Below, piece after piece: positions 38,743 to 47,867 of a stretch of DNA of 64,000 nt. The notes below the pieces were generated by a model. The model was not told where the DNA came from, made no database searches, and saw only the letters and a list, made by a program, of their open reading frames with translations. Every line of letters begins with the position of its first letter. Position 1 is the stretch's first letter. A program made the position numbers and the translations under genes. Source of the stretch: Actinomycetes bacterium (GTDB lineage Bacteria; Actinomycetota; Actinomycetes; S36-B12). The stretch lies in assembly GCA_024639145.1 (NCBI GenBank), contig JAHEIZ010000013.1, forward strand, positions 1-64,000, in the 5' to 3' direction.

Positions 38743-41568
38743 CTAGCTGCAGCCGGAGGTGCTTCCGCAGCCTTCGCAGACGTAGCAGGAGCCGGCCGGG
38801 CGCATCTTGATCCCGCAGGTCATGCACAGCGGGGCATCGGAGGCGGTACCGGTGATCTGCTCGAGCAGCTCGGCGCTCGAGTGAGCGACGATCGGCGCCT
38901 TGGGAGTGGCAACCTCAGCCTCGGTTGCTGCGTCCTCGACGGCCACGTCGAGATCAGCGGCCGGGGCGATGGCTGCGGGTGCTCCGTAGCCGGCCACGGT
39001 TGCCGAACGCTCATCAGCACTGAAGATGCCGAGCGCCTCGCGCTTGTCGTAGGGCAGGTAATCGAGGGCCAGACGACGGAAGATGTAATCCATGATCGAC
39101 TGCGAGATGCGGATATCCGCATCGTCGGTCATGCCCGCCGGCTCGAAGCGCATATTCACGAACTTCGAGACGAAGGCCTCCAGCGGCACGCCGTACTGCA
39201 GTGCGATGCTGATGGCGATCGAGAAGGCATCCATCACGCCGGCCAGGGTCGAGCCCTGCTTGCCCAGCTTGAGGAACACCTCACCGAGGGCGCCATCTTC
39301 GTAAGCACCTGCGGTCATGTAACCCTCGGCGCCGGCCACCGAGAAGCTGGTGGTGCGGCTCGGGCGCGACTTCGGCAGACGACGGCGGATCGGCTGGCCT
39401 GCGGCGATCGACGCAGCGACGGCCTCGACCACCTCATCGACCTTGGCCGCCTTGCCATCGGACAGCGGCTGACCGACCTTGCAGTTGTCGCGGTAGATCG
39501 CGAGAGCCTTGATGCCCATCTTCCAGCCCTGGAAGTAGATCTCGGCAACTTCCTCGACCGTGGCCGACTCCGGCATGTTGACGGTCTTGGAAATGGCTCC
39601 GGAGATGAACGGCTGAACAGCGGCCATCATGCGCACGTGGCCCATCGGAGTGATGGAGCGAACGCCCATGGCGGTGTCGAACACTGCGTAGTGCTCGGGC
39701 TTGAGGCCAGGAGCGTCCACAACGTGGCCGTTCTCGGAGATGTACTCGACGATTGCCTCGACGGTCTCCTCGGTGTAACCGGCCTTGCGCAGTGCACGCG
39801 GGATGGTCTGGTTGACGATCTGCATCGAGCCGCCGCCGACGAGCTTCTTGAACTTCACCAGGGAGAAGTCGGGCTCGATACCGGTGGTGTCGCAGTCCAT
39901 CATGAAGCCGATGGTGCCGGTCGGGGCGAGAACCGAAGCCTGCGCATTGCGCCAGCCGTTCTTCTCGCCGGTCTTCAGGCACTCTTCCCACGCCTTGTTC
40001 GCCAGCTTCTGGACGTCACCGTCGAGGCTGGTGATGGTGCGCACGGTGTCATTGGCCGCTGCATGCTTACGCATGACGCGCTTGTGACCATCGATATTGC
40101 GTGCGTAACCCTCGTACGGACCGACAACACCGGCCAGCTCGGCGCTCCGCTTGTAGGCAGAGCCGGTCATGAGGCTAGTGATCGCCGCAGCCAGTGCACG
40201 GCCGCCATCGCTGTCGTAGGGAAGGCCGGTGGCCATGAGCAGCGCACCGAGGTTGGCGTAGCCGATACCCAGCTGGCGGTAACGACGGGTGGTGTCGCCG
40301 ATGGGCTCGGTCGGGAAGTCAGCGAAGGAGATCGAGATATCCATCGCGGTGATGACGAATTCGACTGCCTTGGCAAAGCGCTCACCGTCGAATGTGTCAT
40401 CGTCCTTGAGGAAGGTGAGCAGGTTCAACGAGGCCAGGTTGCAGCTGGAGTTGTCGAGACTCATGTACTCCGAGCAGGGGTTGGACGCATTGATGCGGCC
40501 GGTCTCGGGGTTGGTGTGCCAGTCGTTGATGGTGTCGTCGTACTGGATGCCCGGGTCAGCACATGCCCATGCTGCCTCGGTCATCTTCGCAAAGAGTTCC
40601 TTGGCGTCAACGGTCTCGACCACGCGGCCATCGGTGCGTGCAGTGAGGCCGAAGGGATCACCGTTCTCGACAGCGCGCATGAACAGATCGGAGACGCGCA
40701 CCGAGTTGTTGGCGTTCTGGTACTGAACGGAGGTGATGTCCTTGCCGCCGAGATCCATGTCGAAGCCGGCCTCCTTGAGGACGCGGATCTTCTCCTCCTC
40801 GCGCACCTTGGTCTCGATGAACTCCTCGATATCGGGGTGATCGACGTCGAGCACGACCATCTTCGCTGCGCGACGGGTAGCGCCACCGCTCTTGATGGTG
40901 CCGGCAGATGCGTCAGCACCGCGCATGAAGGAGACCGGGCCGGAGGCGGTGCCACCGGAGGACTTCAGGAGCTCCTTGCTGGAGCGGATGCGCGAGAGGT
41001 TCAGGCCGGCACCCGATCCGCCCTTGAAGATGAAGCCCTCCTCCTTGTACCAGTTGAGGATGGAATCCATGGTGTCGTCGACCGACAGGATGAAGCAGGC
41101 ACTGACCTGCTGCGGGGCGGTGGTACCGACGTTGAACCACACGGGCGAGTTGAAGCTGAACACCTGGTGCAGCAGCATGTAGGTGAGCTCATGCTCGAAG
41201 ATCTCGGCATCGGCGTCGGTACGGAAGTAGCCGTGCTCCTTGCCGGCCTTCACGTAGGTGAGCACGACGCGATCGATGAGCTGCTTGAGGCCCCACTCGC
41301 GCGCCTCGGTGCCGACGGCGCCACGGAAGTACTTGGTGGTCACGATGGTGGAGGCGTTGACGCTCCAGAAGTCGGGGAACTCCACGCCACGCTGTTCGAA
41401 GACGATATCGCCGGTCTTCCAGTTGGTCTGGACGACGTCGCGACGCTCCCAGTTGACGCCGTCATAGGGATGCTGTCCGGGAGTCGTGTAGAGCCGCTCC
41501 ATGGTGAGACCGGGCTTGCGCAGGGTGTTGTGCACGAACGCAGCCGGAGCACTGGTGGTAACTGACAT
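38743..41568 (-). CDS. nrdJ: Vitamin B12-dependent (class II) ribonucleotide reductase
   Basis: Reduces ribonucleotides to deoxyribonucleotides using adenosylcobalamin, without need for oxygen. 941 residues. The N-terminal segment WSVNASTIVTTKYFRG, the substrate-site NASNPCSEYMSLDNSSCNLASLNL with catalytic Cys, APTGTIGFMMDCDTTGIEPDF, and a C-terminal zinc/thiol tail MTCGIKMRPAGSCYVCEGC fit actinobacterial NrdJ. It lies 18 bases after nrdR in an nrdR-nrdJ operon as in Streptomyces. No B12 riboswitch was recognised upstream. Ends before a strong palindromic terminator. Confidence 0.97.
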   Translation of the reverse strand: MSVTTSAPAAFVHNTLRKPGLTMERLYTTPGQHPYDGVNWERRDVVQTNWKTGDIVFEQRGVEFPDFWSVNASTIVTTKYFRGAVGTEAREWGLKQLIDRVVLTYVKAGKEHGYFRTDADAEIFEHELTYMLLHQVFSFNSPVWFNVGTTAPQQVSACFILSVDDTMDSILNWYKEEGFIFKGGSGAGLNLSRIRSSKELLKSSGGTASGPVSFMRGADASAGTIKSGGATRRAAKMVVLDVDHPDIEEFIETKVREEEKIRVLKEAGFDMDLGGKDITSVQYQNANNSVRVSDLFMRAVENGDPFGLTARTDGRVVETVDAKELFAKMTEAAWACADPGIQYDDTINDWHTNPETGRINASNPCSEYMSLDNSSCNLASLNLLTFLKDDDTFDGERFAKAVEFVITAMDISISFADFPTEPIGDTTRRYRQLGIGYANLGALLMATGLPYDSDGGRALAAAITSLMTGSAYKRSAELAGVVGPYEGYARNIDGHKRVMRKHAAANDTVRTITSLDGDVQKLANKAWEECLKTGEKNGWRNAQASVLAPTGTIGFMMDCDTTGIEPDFSLVKFKKLVGGGSMQIVNQTIPRALRKAGYTEETVEAIVEYISENGHVVDAPGLKPEHYAVFDTAMGVRSITPMGHVRMMAAVQPFISGAISKTVNMPESATVEEVAEIYFQGWKMGIKALAIYRDNCKVGQPLSDGKAAKVDEVVEAVAASIAAGQPIRRRLPKSRPSRTTSFSVAGAEGYMTAGAYEDGALGEVFLKLGKQGSTLAGVMDAFSIAISIALQYGVPLEAFVSKFVNMRFEPAGMTDDADIRISQSIMDYIFRRLALDYLPYDKREALGIFSADERSATVAGYGAPAAIAPAADLDVAVEDAATEAEVATPKAPIVAHSSAELLEQITGTASDAPLCMTCGIKMRPAGSCYVCEGCGSTSGCS

Positions 41569-41586
41569 GGGTGGTGCCTTTCTTCC

Positions 41587-42084
41587 TCAGGAGCGGTTAC
41601 TGGAATGGGAAGTCGTGGTGGGCTCTTGCCCGGTGGGTTCGCCCTCTGCACGCAGCAGGGCGATCTCGGCCTCGAAGTCATCGAGCGTGTCGAATGACCG
41701 GTACACAGAGGCAAAGCGCAGATAGGCCACTTCGTCGAGCTCACGAAGCGGACCAAGGATGGCCAGGCCAACCTCCATCGCCGGGATCTCGGCGGTTCCG
41801 GTGGCGCGGAGGGCGTCTTCAACCTTCTGGGCCAGCAGGGCAAGGTCGTCCTCACTGACCGGGCGACCCTGACAGGCCTTGCGAACGCCGGAGACGACCT
41901 TGGCCCGGCTGAAGGGCTCGAGAGCACCGGAGCGCTTGGCAATCAGGAGGGATGCGGTCTCGGCGGTGGTGAAACGACGGCCGCAGGCGGCACACTCACG
42001 ACGACGACGGATGGCGGCGCCATCGTCGACCGTGCGCGAATCCACGACTCGTGAGTCGTCTTCACGACAGAACGGGCATCGCAT
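41587..42084 (-). CDS. nrdR: Transcriptional repressor NrdR
   Basis: 165-residue repressor of ribonucleotide-reductase genes. Zinc ribbon at residues 2-35 ([17 protein letters not shown], then [10 protein letters not shown]), and an ATP-cone domain ([25 protein letters not shown]) that senses ATP/dATP. ATG 42084 has a GGGAGGT SD; the longer frame to 42216 lies in the regulatory region and is rejected. It probably represses its own operon through the CTACATCTAG-type box at 42227-42242. Confidence 0.96.
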   Translation of the reverse strand: MRCPFCREDDSRVVDSRTVDDGAAIRRRRECAACGRRFTTAETASLLIAKRSGALEPFSRAKVVSGVRKACQGRPVSEDDLALLAQKVEDALRATGTAEIPAMEVGLAILGPLRELDEVAYLRFASVYRSFDTLDDFEAEIALLRAEGEPTGQEPTTTSHSSNRS

Positions 42085-42124
42085 GTTGTGTACCTCCCTT
42101 CCCAAAGCTTCACTTCTGTCACAT

Positions 42125-42211
42125 CTGTGGGGCCAGTTCGGGCTTCCTGTGGGTGAATCTGGGGATTCCCTGTGGAAAGCCTGTGACCCAATAACCACAA
42201 CCTGTGGACAA
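42125..42211. promoter_or_regulatory. Phased CTGTGG array / DnaA-box-like sites upstream of nrdRJ
   Basis: CTGTGG occurs at 42125, 42148, 42170 and 42202, with CTGTGA at 42181. Spacings are 23, 22, 11 and 21 bases, about one or two DNA turns. The last is TGTGGACAA (42203-42211), the exact reverse complement of the actinobacterial DnaA box TTGTCCACA; TGTGGAAAG and TGTGGGTGA are weaker matches. All face the same way. Confidence 0.6.
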
Positions 42212-42226
42212 ATCACATGGCTGCAA

Positions 42227-42242
42227 CTACTACATCTAGGGG
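42227..42242. promoter_or_regulatory. Candidate NrdR box upstream of nrdR
   Basis: CTACTACATCTAGGGG contains the core CTACATCTAG, a near match to the palindromic NrdR-box core (CTATATATAG-like). A second degenerate palindrome, CCACAACCTGTGG (42195-42207), is centred about 33 bases away, roughly three DNA turns, as expected for paired NrdR boxes. It overlaps the DnaA-like site. Confidence 0.6.
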
Positions 42243-42303
42243 TAGGAACGTACTGCTAATACCAGGGGAACGCAAGGCTCATTTCGCGGCGCGTCGCGCC
42301 GAA

Positions 42304-42681
42304 TCAGCCGGAAATCGGAACGATCAGCTGCTGGCCGGTGACCAGCTCGCCGCGCGTAAGGCCATTGAGGTCAGCCAGGGTCTGCATCATCGAACGGGGA
42401 TCGCCGTTGGGCTGCAACGACTTCGCGATACTCCAGAGAGAATCCCCCGCCTGCACGACGACACTGGCAGTGGCCGGACCGCCCGCGTTGGCCGAGGCGT
42501 CGGCTGAGGTGCCACCCGCGGCGACCAGGATGAGCAGCAAGGTGACGACAGACAGGAGAAAGAACACCGCAGCGCGACCGCGTGACGTCAGACGGATCGG
42601 CTGGCGCGACTGAGTTGAGCGTGCCGAGTGAGCGGCGCGAACCGGGCGGGCAGTACGGGGAAGGGTGGTTGCGAGGGCCAT
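42304..42681 (-). CDS. LysM-domain membrane protein divergent from lexA (candidate SOS cell-division inhibitor)
   Basis: 125 residues: basic cytosolic N-terminus of about 45 residues, one transmembrane segment (AAVFFLLSVVTLLLILVAAG), a short linker and one LysM peptidoglycan-binding domain (VVQAGDSLWSIAKSL to GQQLIVPIS). Same layout and position as Bacillus YneA, Corynebacterium DivS and M. tuberculosis ChiZ (Rv2719c), SOS-induced division inhibitors encoded next to lexA. Two SOS boxes lie 23-54 bases upstream. ATG 42681 has an AAAGGAA SD; the longer frame to 42930 crosses the operators. A role as division inhibitor is inferred. Confidence 0.85.
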   Translation of the reverse strand: MALATTLPRTARPVRAAHSARSTQSRQPIRLTSRGRAAVFFLLSVVTLLLILVAAGGTSADASANAGGPATASVVVQAGDSLWSIAKSLQPNGDPRSMMQTLADLNGLTRGELVTGQQLIVPISG

Positions 42682-42703
42682 CTCAGTTCCTTTCGGGGAA
42701 GTA

Positions 42704-42719
42704 TCGAACGTGTGTTCGA
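42704..42719. promoter_or_regulatory. SOS (LexA) box 1
   Basis: TCGAACGTGTGTTCGA, an exact match to the actinobacterial TCGAAC-N4-GTTCGA operator, ends 23 bases upstream of the LysM gene start. Confidence 0.93.
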
Positions 42720-42735
42720 TCGAACGCATGTGCGA
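42720..42735. promoter_or_regulatory. SOS (LexA) box 2
   Basis: TCGAACGCATGTGCGA has one mismatch to the operator consensus and directly abuts box 1 with no gap, so two LexA dimers could bind side by side. Confidence 0.8.
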
Positions 42736-42772
42736 TGTGTAGCACGGTTTACCCGACACGTCCAGCCGACAT

Positions 42773-42788
42773 TCGAACATGTGTTTGA
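42773..42788. promoter_or_regulatory. SOS (LexA) box 3
   Basis: TCGAACATGTGTTTGA has one mismatch to the operator consensus. It lies 135 bases upstream of lexA, the likely autoregulatory site, a distance similar to that of the recA box. Confidence 0.85.
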
Positions 42789-42923
42789 TTTTTTGAATCG
42801 TGGCAACTAACGTTTCGGTCATTGCCGCAGGCTGCCAGTGAGGTCTGACATCGGTTCGGAGCATGAGTTCCGGCCACGTCGACACCCAGCAGCCGGGCGA
42901 GTTACCGACCGAGAGGCACAGTG

Positions 42924-43646
42924 ATGGCACCGAAGAAGAAGGCAGACGGCACTCCCCTGGCCAGCGTCAGTGAGTTCCCCGACGGCCCGGCCGATGACAG
43001 TGGCCTGACCGCTCGCCAGCGCTCCATCCTCGAGATGATCCGCACCACGGTCGATGAGCGTGGCTATCCGCCGAGCGTCCGCGAGATCGGCCAGGGGGTC
43101 GGCCTGACCTCATCGAGCAGCGTTGCCCATCAGCTGGTGACCCTTGAGCGCATGGGCTACCTGCGCCGTGATCCCAATCGCCCGCGCGCGCTCGTCGTGG
43201 CCGACGGCCCGGAGATCACGCCGTCGGTGGTCAAGCCCGATGCCGAGATCCGCGAGATCCACTCGGCCGGCGCATCCGTGAACGTGCCCCTCGTGGGTCG
43301 CATCGCTGCCGGTGGACCGATCCTCGCCGAGGAAATGATCGAGGATGTCTTCCCGTTGCCCCGCGATCTCGTGGGCACCGGTGAGCTCTTCATGCTCAAG
43401 GTCGTGGGCGACTCGATGGTCGACGCCGCGATCTGCGACGGGGACTGGGTTGTGGTGCGCCAGCAGAGCACCTGCGAGAGCGGCGATATCGTCGCGGCAC
43501 TTCTCGACAACGAGGCAACCGTCAAGACTTTCAAGCGTCGTGATGGTCATGTCTGGCTGATGCCGCATAACCCTGCCTACGCACCGATCCTCGGTGACGA
43601 GGCCACGATCATGGGCAAGGTCGTCACGGTCCTGCGCAAGCTCTAG
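42924..43646 (+). CDS. lexA: LexA SOS repressor/autoprotease
   Basis: 240 residues. Winged HTH at about 30-90 ([40 protein letters not shown]), then the S24 peptidase domain: Ala-Gly cleavage site in [10 protein letters not shown], catalytic Ser in [10 protein letters not shown] and Lys in TVKTFKRR. RecA-stimulated self-cleavage derepresses SOS genes. ATG 42924 is used, with GAGAGG 7 bases upstream; GTG 42921 directly before it is possible. Divergent from the LysM gene; the end overlaps dinG by 4 bases on the opposite strand. Confidence 0.97.
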   Translation: MAPKKKADGTPLASVSEFPDGPADDSGLTARQRSILEMIRTTVDERGYPPSVREIGQGVGLTSSSSVAHQLVTLERMGYLRRDPNRPRALVVADGPEITPSVVKPDAEIREIHSAGASVNVPLVGRIAAGGPILAEEMIEDVFPLPRDLVGTGELFMLKVVGDSMVDAAICDGDWVVVRQQSTCESGDIVAALLDNEATVKTFKRRDGHVWLMPHNPAYAPILGDEATIMGKVVTVLRKL

Positions 43647-45601
43647 TTCGCTGCATCCAGTTCGTCACGCAGGCGGGTCAGTGCGCTCACGACCGTCGGG
43701 CGATCCGTCGTGTACCAGAACGGCGGAAGGCTCGCCCGCAGTGCGCGACCGTACCCGGCAGTCGCCAGACGCGAGTCGAGAATGGCCACGACTCCTCTGT
43801 CCTGCGGACCGCGAATGAGCCGCCCGGCTCCCTGGGCAAGCAGCAGTCCCGCCTTCGGCACGGCAATGGCTCGAAATCCCGAGCCTCCGGATTCGTCGAC
43901 CGCTCGCTGACGAGCACTGAGCAACGGATCATCAGGTCTCGGGAACGGGATACGGTCGATGACCACCTGGATACAGGACTCCCCCGGCACATCAACGCCC
44001 TGCCACAGCGAGACCGTGCCCAGCAGGGTACTGGCCTGATCGGCGGCGAACTTATCGACCAGGTTGCCGACTGAATCACCCTTGCGCTGCACGAGCACCG
44101 GGTACTTCTTCGAGTCAAGGCGCACGCGCAGGTACTCCGCCGCACGCTCCACCCCGCGCCAGCTCGAGAACAGCGCAAGCGTGCGTCCTCCTGCGGCTTC
44201 GATCAGCTCAGCGAGCTCATCGAGTGCTTCCATGGCAATGCCCTCGCGACCGGGCGCCGGAAGATCCTTGGCCACGTAGAGGATCCCCTGCTTTGCGTGA
44301 TCGAAGGGTGATCCAACATCCATCGTGACGACATTGGCCTCGCTGAGGCCGAGAGAGCCGACGAGCGAGTCGAATCCACCTCCGACCGTGAGCGTGGCAC
44401 TCGTCAGCACGACCGGCGTCTTGTTGAACAATGCCTCGCGCAAGAGGCCGGAGACGGAGAGCGGGGCAAGCTTGAGGGTCGGCGCGCGATTCTCTCCGGG
44501 ATCAAGCCAGACCACGTCATGCTCACCGGCGATCAGGAGTGAGCCCGCCACGTCATGGACATCCTCGAGTGCACCTCGAGCCTGCTGCCGTGCGGCCATG
44601 GCCGATGGCTCCTTGTCGCGATCGGCGGCTAGTTCGCTCATCGCGTTATTGCACGCATCGCGCACCATGGTCAGGGCAAGAAGCACGTTCTTCGGCAGTG
44701 ATGTCAGCTGAGTGGGGCCGCCAAGCGCAAGGGACTCCTCGCGCATCGCATCATCGAGGGTCTCGGCGGCCACCTCGAGTCGTTCGACGTTCTCGGCGTC
44801 GATCTGCTTACGCACCCGGCTGATGGCCTTCTCGACCATCGCGACCGTGAGTTCCGAGGTGATCGCTGCCGTAGCCCGGTCGACGAGTTCGTGCCCCTCG
44901 TCGATGATCACTGCATCGTGCTCGGGAAGCACAGGAATGCCCTCAATGGCATCAATCGCGAGCATCGCGTGATTGGTGATGACGATGTCGGCCTCCTGCG
45001 CCTGTAAGCGGCGCTTGACCGTGAAGCATTCCTCGCCAAAGGCACACTTGCTTTCGCCGACGCATTCGCGTCGGCCGACAGAGATACTCCGCCACACACG
45101 AGGGTCGATCTCGTCCGGATATTCATCGCGATCGCCGGTATCGGTGTTCTCGGCCCACTCGCGCACAGCAATCACCTGCTCGCCGAGCTCGGTGCGCTTG
45201 GTGCTGAACAGTGCCTCGGATTCATCCTCGGGAACTGTGCCGTGCAACTTCTCGAGGCATATGTAGTTATTGCGCCCCTTGAGCACGGCATAGGTGACGG
45301 GTCGAGACATCACGGGCTCGAGTGCTTCCGCCAGTCGCGGGAGATCGCGCTCGACCAGCTGGCGCTGCAGGGCGAGCGTGGCCGTGGCGACGACGACCGT
45401 GTTGTTGGTGGTGGCTGCATGCACGGCAGCGGGAACGAGGTAGCCGAACGACTTGCCCGTGCCCGTGCCCGCCTGGACGATCACGTGCGAGCCCTCACCG
45501 ATTGCCGTGGCCACGGCATTGGCCATCTCATGCTGACCCTCGCGCCGCTGGCCGCCCAGTGCCTCGACTACGGCATCAAGGGCGTTGTCGACATCGCTCA
45601 T
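43643..45601 (-). CDS. dinG: ATP-dependent DNA helicase, DinG family
   Basis: 652-residue XPD/DinG-type superfamily 2 helicase. Walker [25 protein letters not shown] box in [16 protein letters not shown], iron-sulfur cysteines in [17 protein letters not shown], and helicase-C motifs including [15 protein letters not shown] and [19 protein letters not shown]. It unwinds 5'-3' and resolves R-loops or G4 structures in relatives. ATG 45601 overlaps the hflX stop (ATGA). No SOS box is seen directly upstream, since it is translated within the dapF-hflX-dinG operon. Confidence 0.93.
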   Translation of the reverse strand: MSDVDNALDAVVEALGGQRREGQHEMANAVATAIGEGSHVIVQAGTGTGKSFGYLVPAAVHAATTNNTVVVATATLALQRQLVERDLPRLAEALEPVMSRPVTYAVLKGRNNYICLEKLHGTVPEDESEALFSTKRTELGEQVIAVREWAENTDTGDRDEYPDEIDPRVWRSISVGRRECVGESKCAFGEECFTVKRRLQAQEADIVITNHAMLAIDAIEGIPVLPEHDAVIIDEGHELVDRATAAITSELTVAMVEKAISRVRKQIDAENVERLEVAAETLDDAMREESLALGGPTQLTSLPKNVLLALTMVRDACNNAMSELAADRDKEPSAMAARQQARGALEDVHDVAGSLLIAGEHDVVWLDPGENRAPTLKLAPLSVSGLLREALFNKTPVVLTSATLTVGGGFDSLVGSLGLSEANVVTMDVGSPFDHAKQGILYVAKDLPAPGREGIAMEALDELAELIEAAGGRTLALFSSWRGVERAAEYLRVRLDSKKYPVLVQRKGDSVGNLVDKFAADQASTLLGTVSLWQGVDVPGESCIQVVIDRIPFPRPDDPLLSARQRAVDESGGSGFRAIAVPKAGLLLAQGAGRLIRGPQDRGVVAILDSRLATAGYGRALRASLPPFWYTTDRPTVVSALTRLRDELDAAN

Positions 45602-46995
45602 TCGCAGGCCGTGCGCAACTCGTTGGCCAGCATCTCGGGAACGCGCGCATGCAGGCGAGTGCCGGTCTCGCCGTGCTCCACACTGATGACGTCACCCGTC
45701 GCGTGCGCTCGAGAGATCAGGTCACCGCGTGCATAGGGCACCACGAGATCGATCTCCTGCATCAGGCTCGGCAGGTCTGCCTCGATAGCGAGCATGAGCT
45801 CGTCAATGCCCTCGCCGGTCTTCGCCGAGATCACCACCGAGTGCGGCTCGCGTCGTAACAGGTTCGTGACGATCTCAGGGTCGGCGATGTCAACCTTGTT
45901 GAGCACGATCAGCTCCGGCACATGGCCCGCGTCGACGTCGTTGAGTACCAGGCGAACGGCATTGATCTGGCCCTCGGGATCCTCATCGGAGGCATCAACC
46001 ACGTGCACGATGAGATCGGCGTCCTTGACTTCCTCGAGAGTGGATCGAAAGGCCTCGACGAGCTGGTGGGGAAGGTGACGCACGAAACCGACGGTGTCAG
46101 CGAGGGTGAAGTCGCGCCCACTGGGGCTCTTTGCCTTGCGGATCGTGGGATCCAAGGTGGCGAAGAGCGAGTTCTCGACCAGCACGCCGGCACCTGTGAG
46201 TCGGTTGAGCAGGCTCGACTTGCCCGCATTGGTGTAGCCCGCGATCGCCACCGAGGGAATGCCTGCCCGGTGACGCGAGGCACGCTGCGTGACGCGCGAC
46301 TTCTCCATCTCCTTGAGTTCGCGACGCAATTTCGTCATCTGCGCGCGAATGCGACGACGATCGGTCTCGATCTTGGTCTCGCCCGGGCCACGTGTGCCCA
46401 CGCCTCCGCTCGCACTACCGCCGGCACCACCGCCCTGACGGGAGAGCGACTCGCCCCAACCGCGCAGGCGAGGCAGCAGGTACTGCATCTGGGCAAGGCT
46501 CACCTGTGCCTTGCCCTCGCGGCTGCGGGCATGCTGGGCGAAAATGTCGAGGATCAGCCAAGTGCGGTCGACGACCTTGACCTTGAGGATCGCCTCGAGC
46601 TGGCGTAGCTGACCGGGGGTGAGCTCACCATCGCAGATCACGGTGTCGGCGCCGGTGGCCTTGACGATCTCGTGCAGCTCGAGCACCTTGCCCGACCCGA
46701 GGTAGGTGGCGGGATCGGGATTGTCACGACGCTGGATGACACCATCGACGACCTCGGACCCGGCAGTCTCAGCCAACAGGGCGAGCTCGCGAAGCGAACG
46801 CTCTGCATCGCCGACAGTGCCGGAAGTCCAGACGCCGGCGAGGATGACCTTCTCCAGGCGGATCTGGCGGTACTCGACCTCGGTGACGTCCTCGAGTTCG
46901 GTCGATAGTCCCGAGACTCGACGCAGGCCCGCACGAGCCTCGAGCTCGTAATCGCCCGTGCTCTGCTGAACGTCGTCGAATTGGTGGTCGCTCAT
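45598..46995 (-). CDS. hflX: Ribosome-associated GTPase HflX
   Basis: 465 residues. N-terminal HflX domain with TRGPGETKIETDRRRIR, glycine-rich loop GGGAGGSASGGVG, and G domain: GYTNAGKSSLLNRLTG (G1), DTVGFVRHLPHQLVEAFRSTL (G3), NKVDIAD (G4). It splits or rescues stalled ribosomes in relatives. It starts 11 bases after dapF and overlaps dinG by 4 bases. Confidence 0.95.
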   Translation of the reverse strand: MSDHQFDDVQQSTGDYELEARAGLRRVSGLSTELEDVTEVEYRQIRLEKVILAGVWTSGTVGDAERSLRELALLAETAGSEVVDGVIQRRDNPDPATYLGSGKVLELHEIVKATGADTVICDGELTPGQLRQLEAILKVKVVDRTWLILDIFAQHARSREGKAQVSLAQMQYLLPRLRGWGESLSRQGGGAGGSASGGVGTRGPGETKIETDRRRIRAQMTKLRRELKEMEKSRVTQRASRHRAGIPSVAIAGYTNAGKSSLLNRLTGAGVLVENSLFATLDPTIRKAKSPSGRDFTLADTVGFVRHLPHQLVEAFRSTLEEVKDADLIVHVVDASDEDPEGQINAVRLVLNDVDAGHVPELIVLNKVDIADPEIVTNLLRREPHSVVISAKTGEGIDELMLAIEADLPSLMQEIDLVVPYARGDLISRAHATGDVISVEHGETGTRLHARVPEMLANELRTACE

Positions 46996-47006
46996 GGCTT
47001 AGCTGC

Positions 47007-47846
47007 TCACGGAAGCAGCACGGTGCCGCGGGCGACGAGATCGGCGGGACCGCGGAGCAGAAGATGCCCGGCCTCCGTCTCGGTGATGTTCAGAGTTCCG
47101 CCCGGCACGTCAACGCGAACCTCGCGACCAACAGGTGCACCCATGCGGCGCAGGTAGGCGAAGGCGGCCGCGCAAGCGCCGGTACCGCAGCTGAGTGTCT
47201 CGCCGACGCCGCGCTCGAAGACGCGCATGGAGATGTGATTGTCACCGAGGACGACGACGAACTCGACGTTCGCTCCCTCGTTGAATACAGCGGCCGGAGC
47301 GATGCCGGGCGAGAGTAGAAGATCACCGGCATCATCGAGGGAATCCACGAATGAGACGGCATGAGGATTAGGGATCATCACGCCGACTGCCGGCATCTGG
47401 CGACTGCCGACGGTGACGACCGCGGTGCCCGGAGGCGTGCTGGGAATGCCCATGTCGACCGTGATCGTGAGATCGGATTCCATGCTCACCGCGCGAAGAC
47501 CACCGCGCGTCGCGATCAAGACCTCGGCATCGGTGATCAGGCCCGTGGCGTCGAGATAGCGTGCGAATACTCGAGAGCCATTGCCGCACATCTCCGAGAT
47601 GCTGCCGTCGGCATTTCGATAGTCCATGAACCACTCGGCCGCGTCGGCCATCGAGGCCACCTCAGGCACTCGCGCCGTGCGCACCACACGAATGAGGCCA
47701 TCAGCGCCTAGGCCGAAGTGACGATCGCAGAGGGCACGAACCTGCTCGGGCGTGATCTCGAGTTCACCCTCGTGATCGGGAATGAGGATGAAGTCATTGC
47801 CGGTGCCGTGACCCTTCACGAACCGCAATTCCGCATTCCTCGCCAT
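47007..47846 (-). CDS. dapF: Diaminopimelate epimerase
   Basis: Converts LL- to meso-diaminopimelate for lysine and peptidoglycan. 279 residues. Catalytic cysteines are in EMCGNGSRVFARYL and LSCGTGACAAA. N-terminal KGHGTGNDFILIPD is typical. ATG 47846 sits 7 bases from TAGGCT (47854-47859, minus strand), a leaderless start, making dapF the first gene of dapF-hflX-dinG. Confidence 0.97.
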   Translation of the reverse strand: MARNAELRFVKGHGTGNDFILIPDHEGELEITPEQVRALCDRHFGLGADGLIRVVRTARVPEVASMADAAEWFMDYRNADGSISEMCGNGSRVFARYLDATGLITDAEVLIATRGGLRAVSMESDLTITVDMGIPSTPPGTAVVTVGSRQMPAVGVMIPNPHAVSFVDSLDDAGDLLLSPGIAPAAVFNEGANVEFVVVLGDNHISMRVFERGVGETLSCGTGACAAAFAYLRRMGAPVGREVRVDVPGGTLNITETEAGHLLLRGPADLVARGTVLLP

Positions 47847-47867
47847 GCCCTAGAGCCTAGTCGGCGC

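Noticed and set aside
38881-41565. 894-residue open frame on the plus strand
   Set aside because: It is the antisense shadow of nrdJ, whose translated protein is fully conserved; the plus frame is His/Asp/Leu-rich low-quality sequence caused by high GC codon bias.
42085-42303. Possible B12 riboswitch upstream of nrdRJ, as in Streptomyces
   Set aside because: I could not find the B12-box or conserved aptamer blocks; the 219 bases hold protein-site-like repeats instead.
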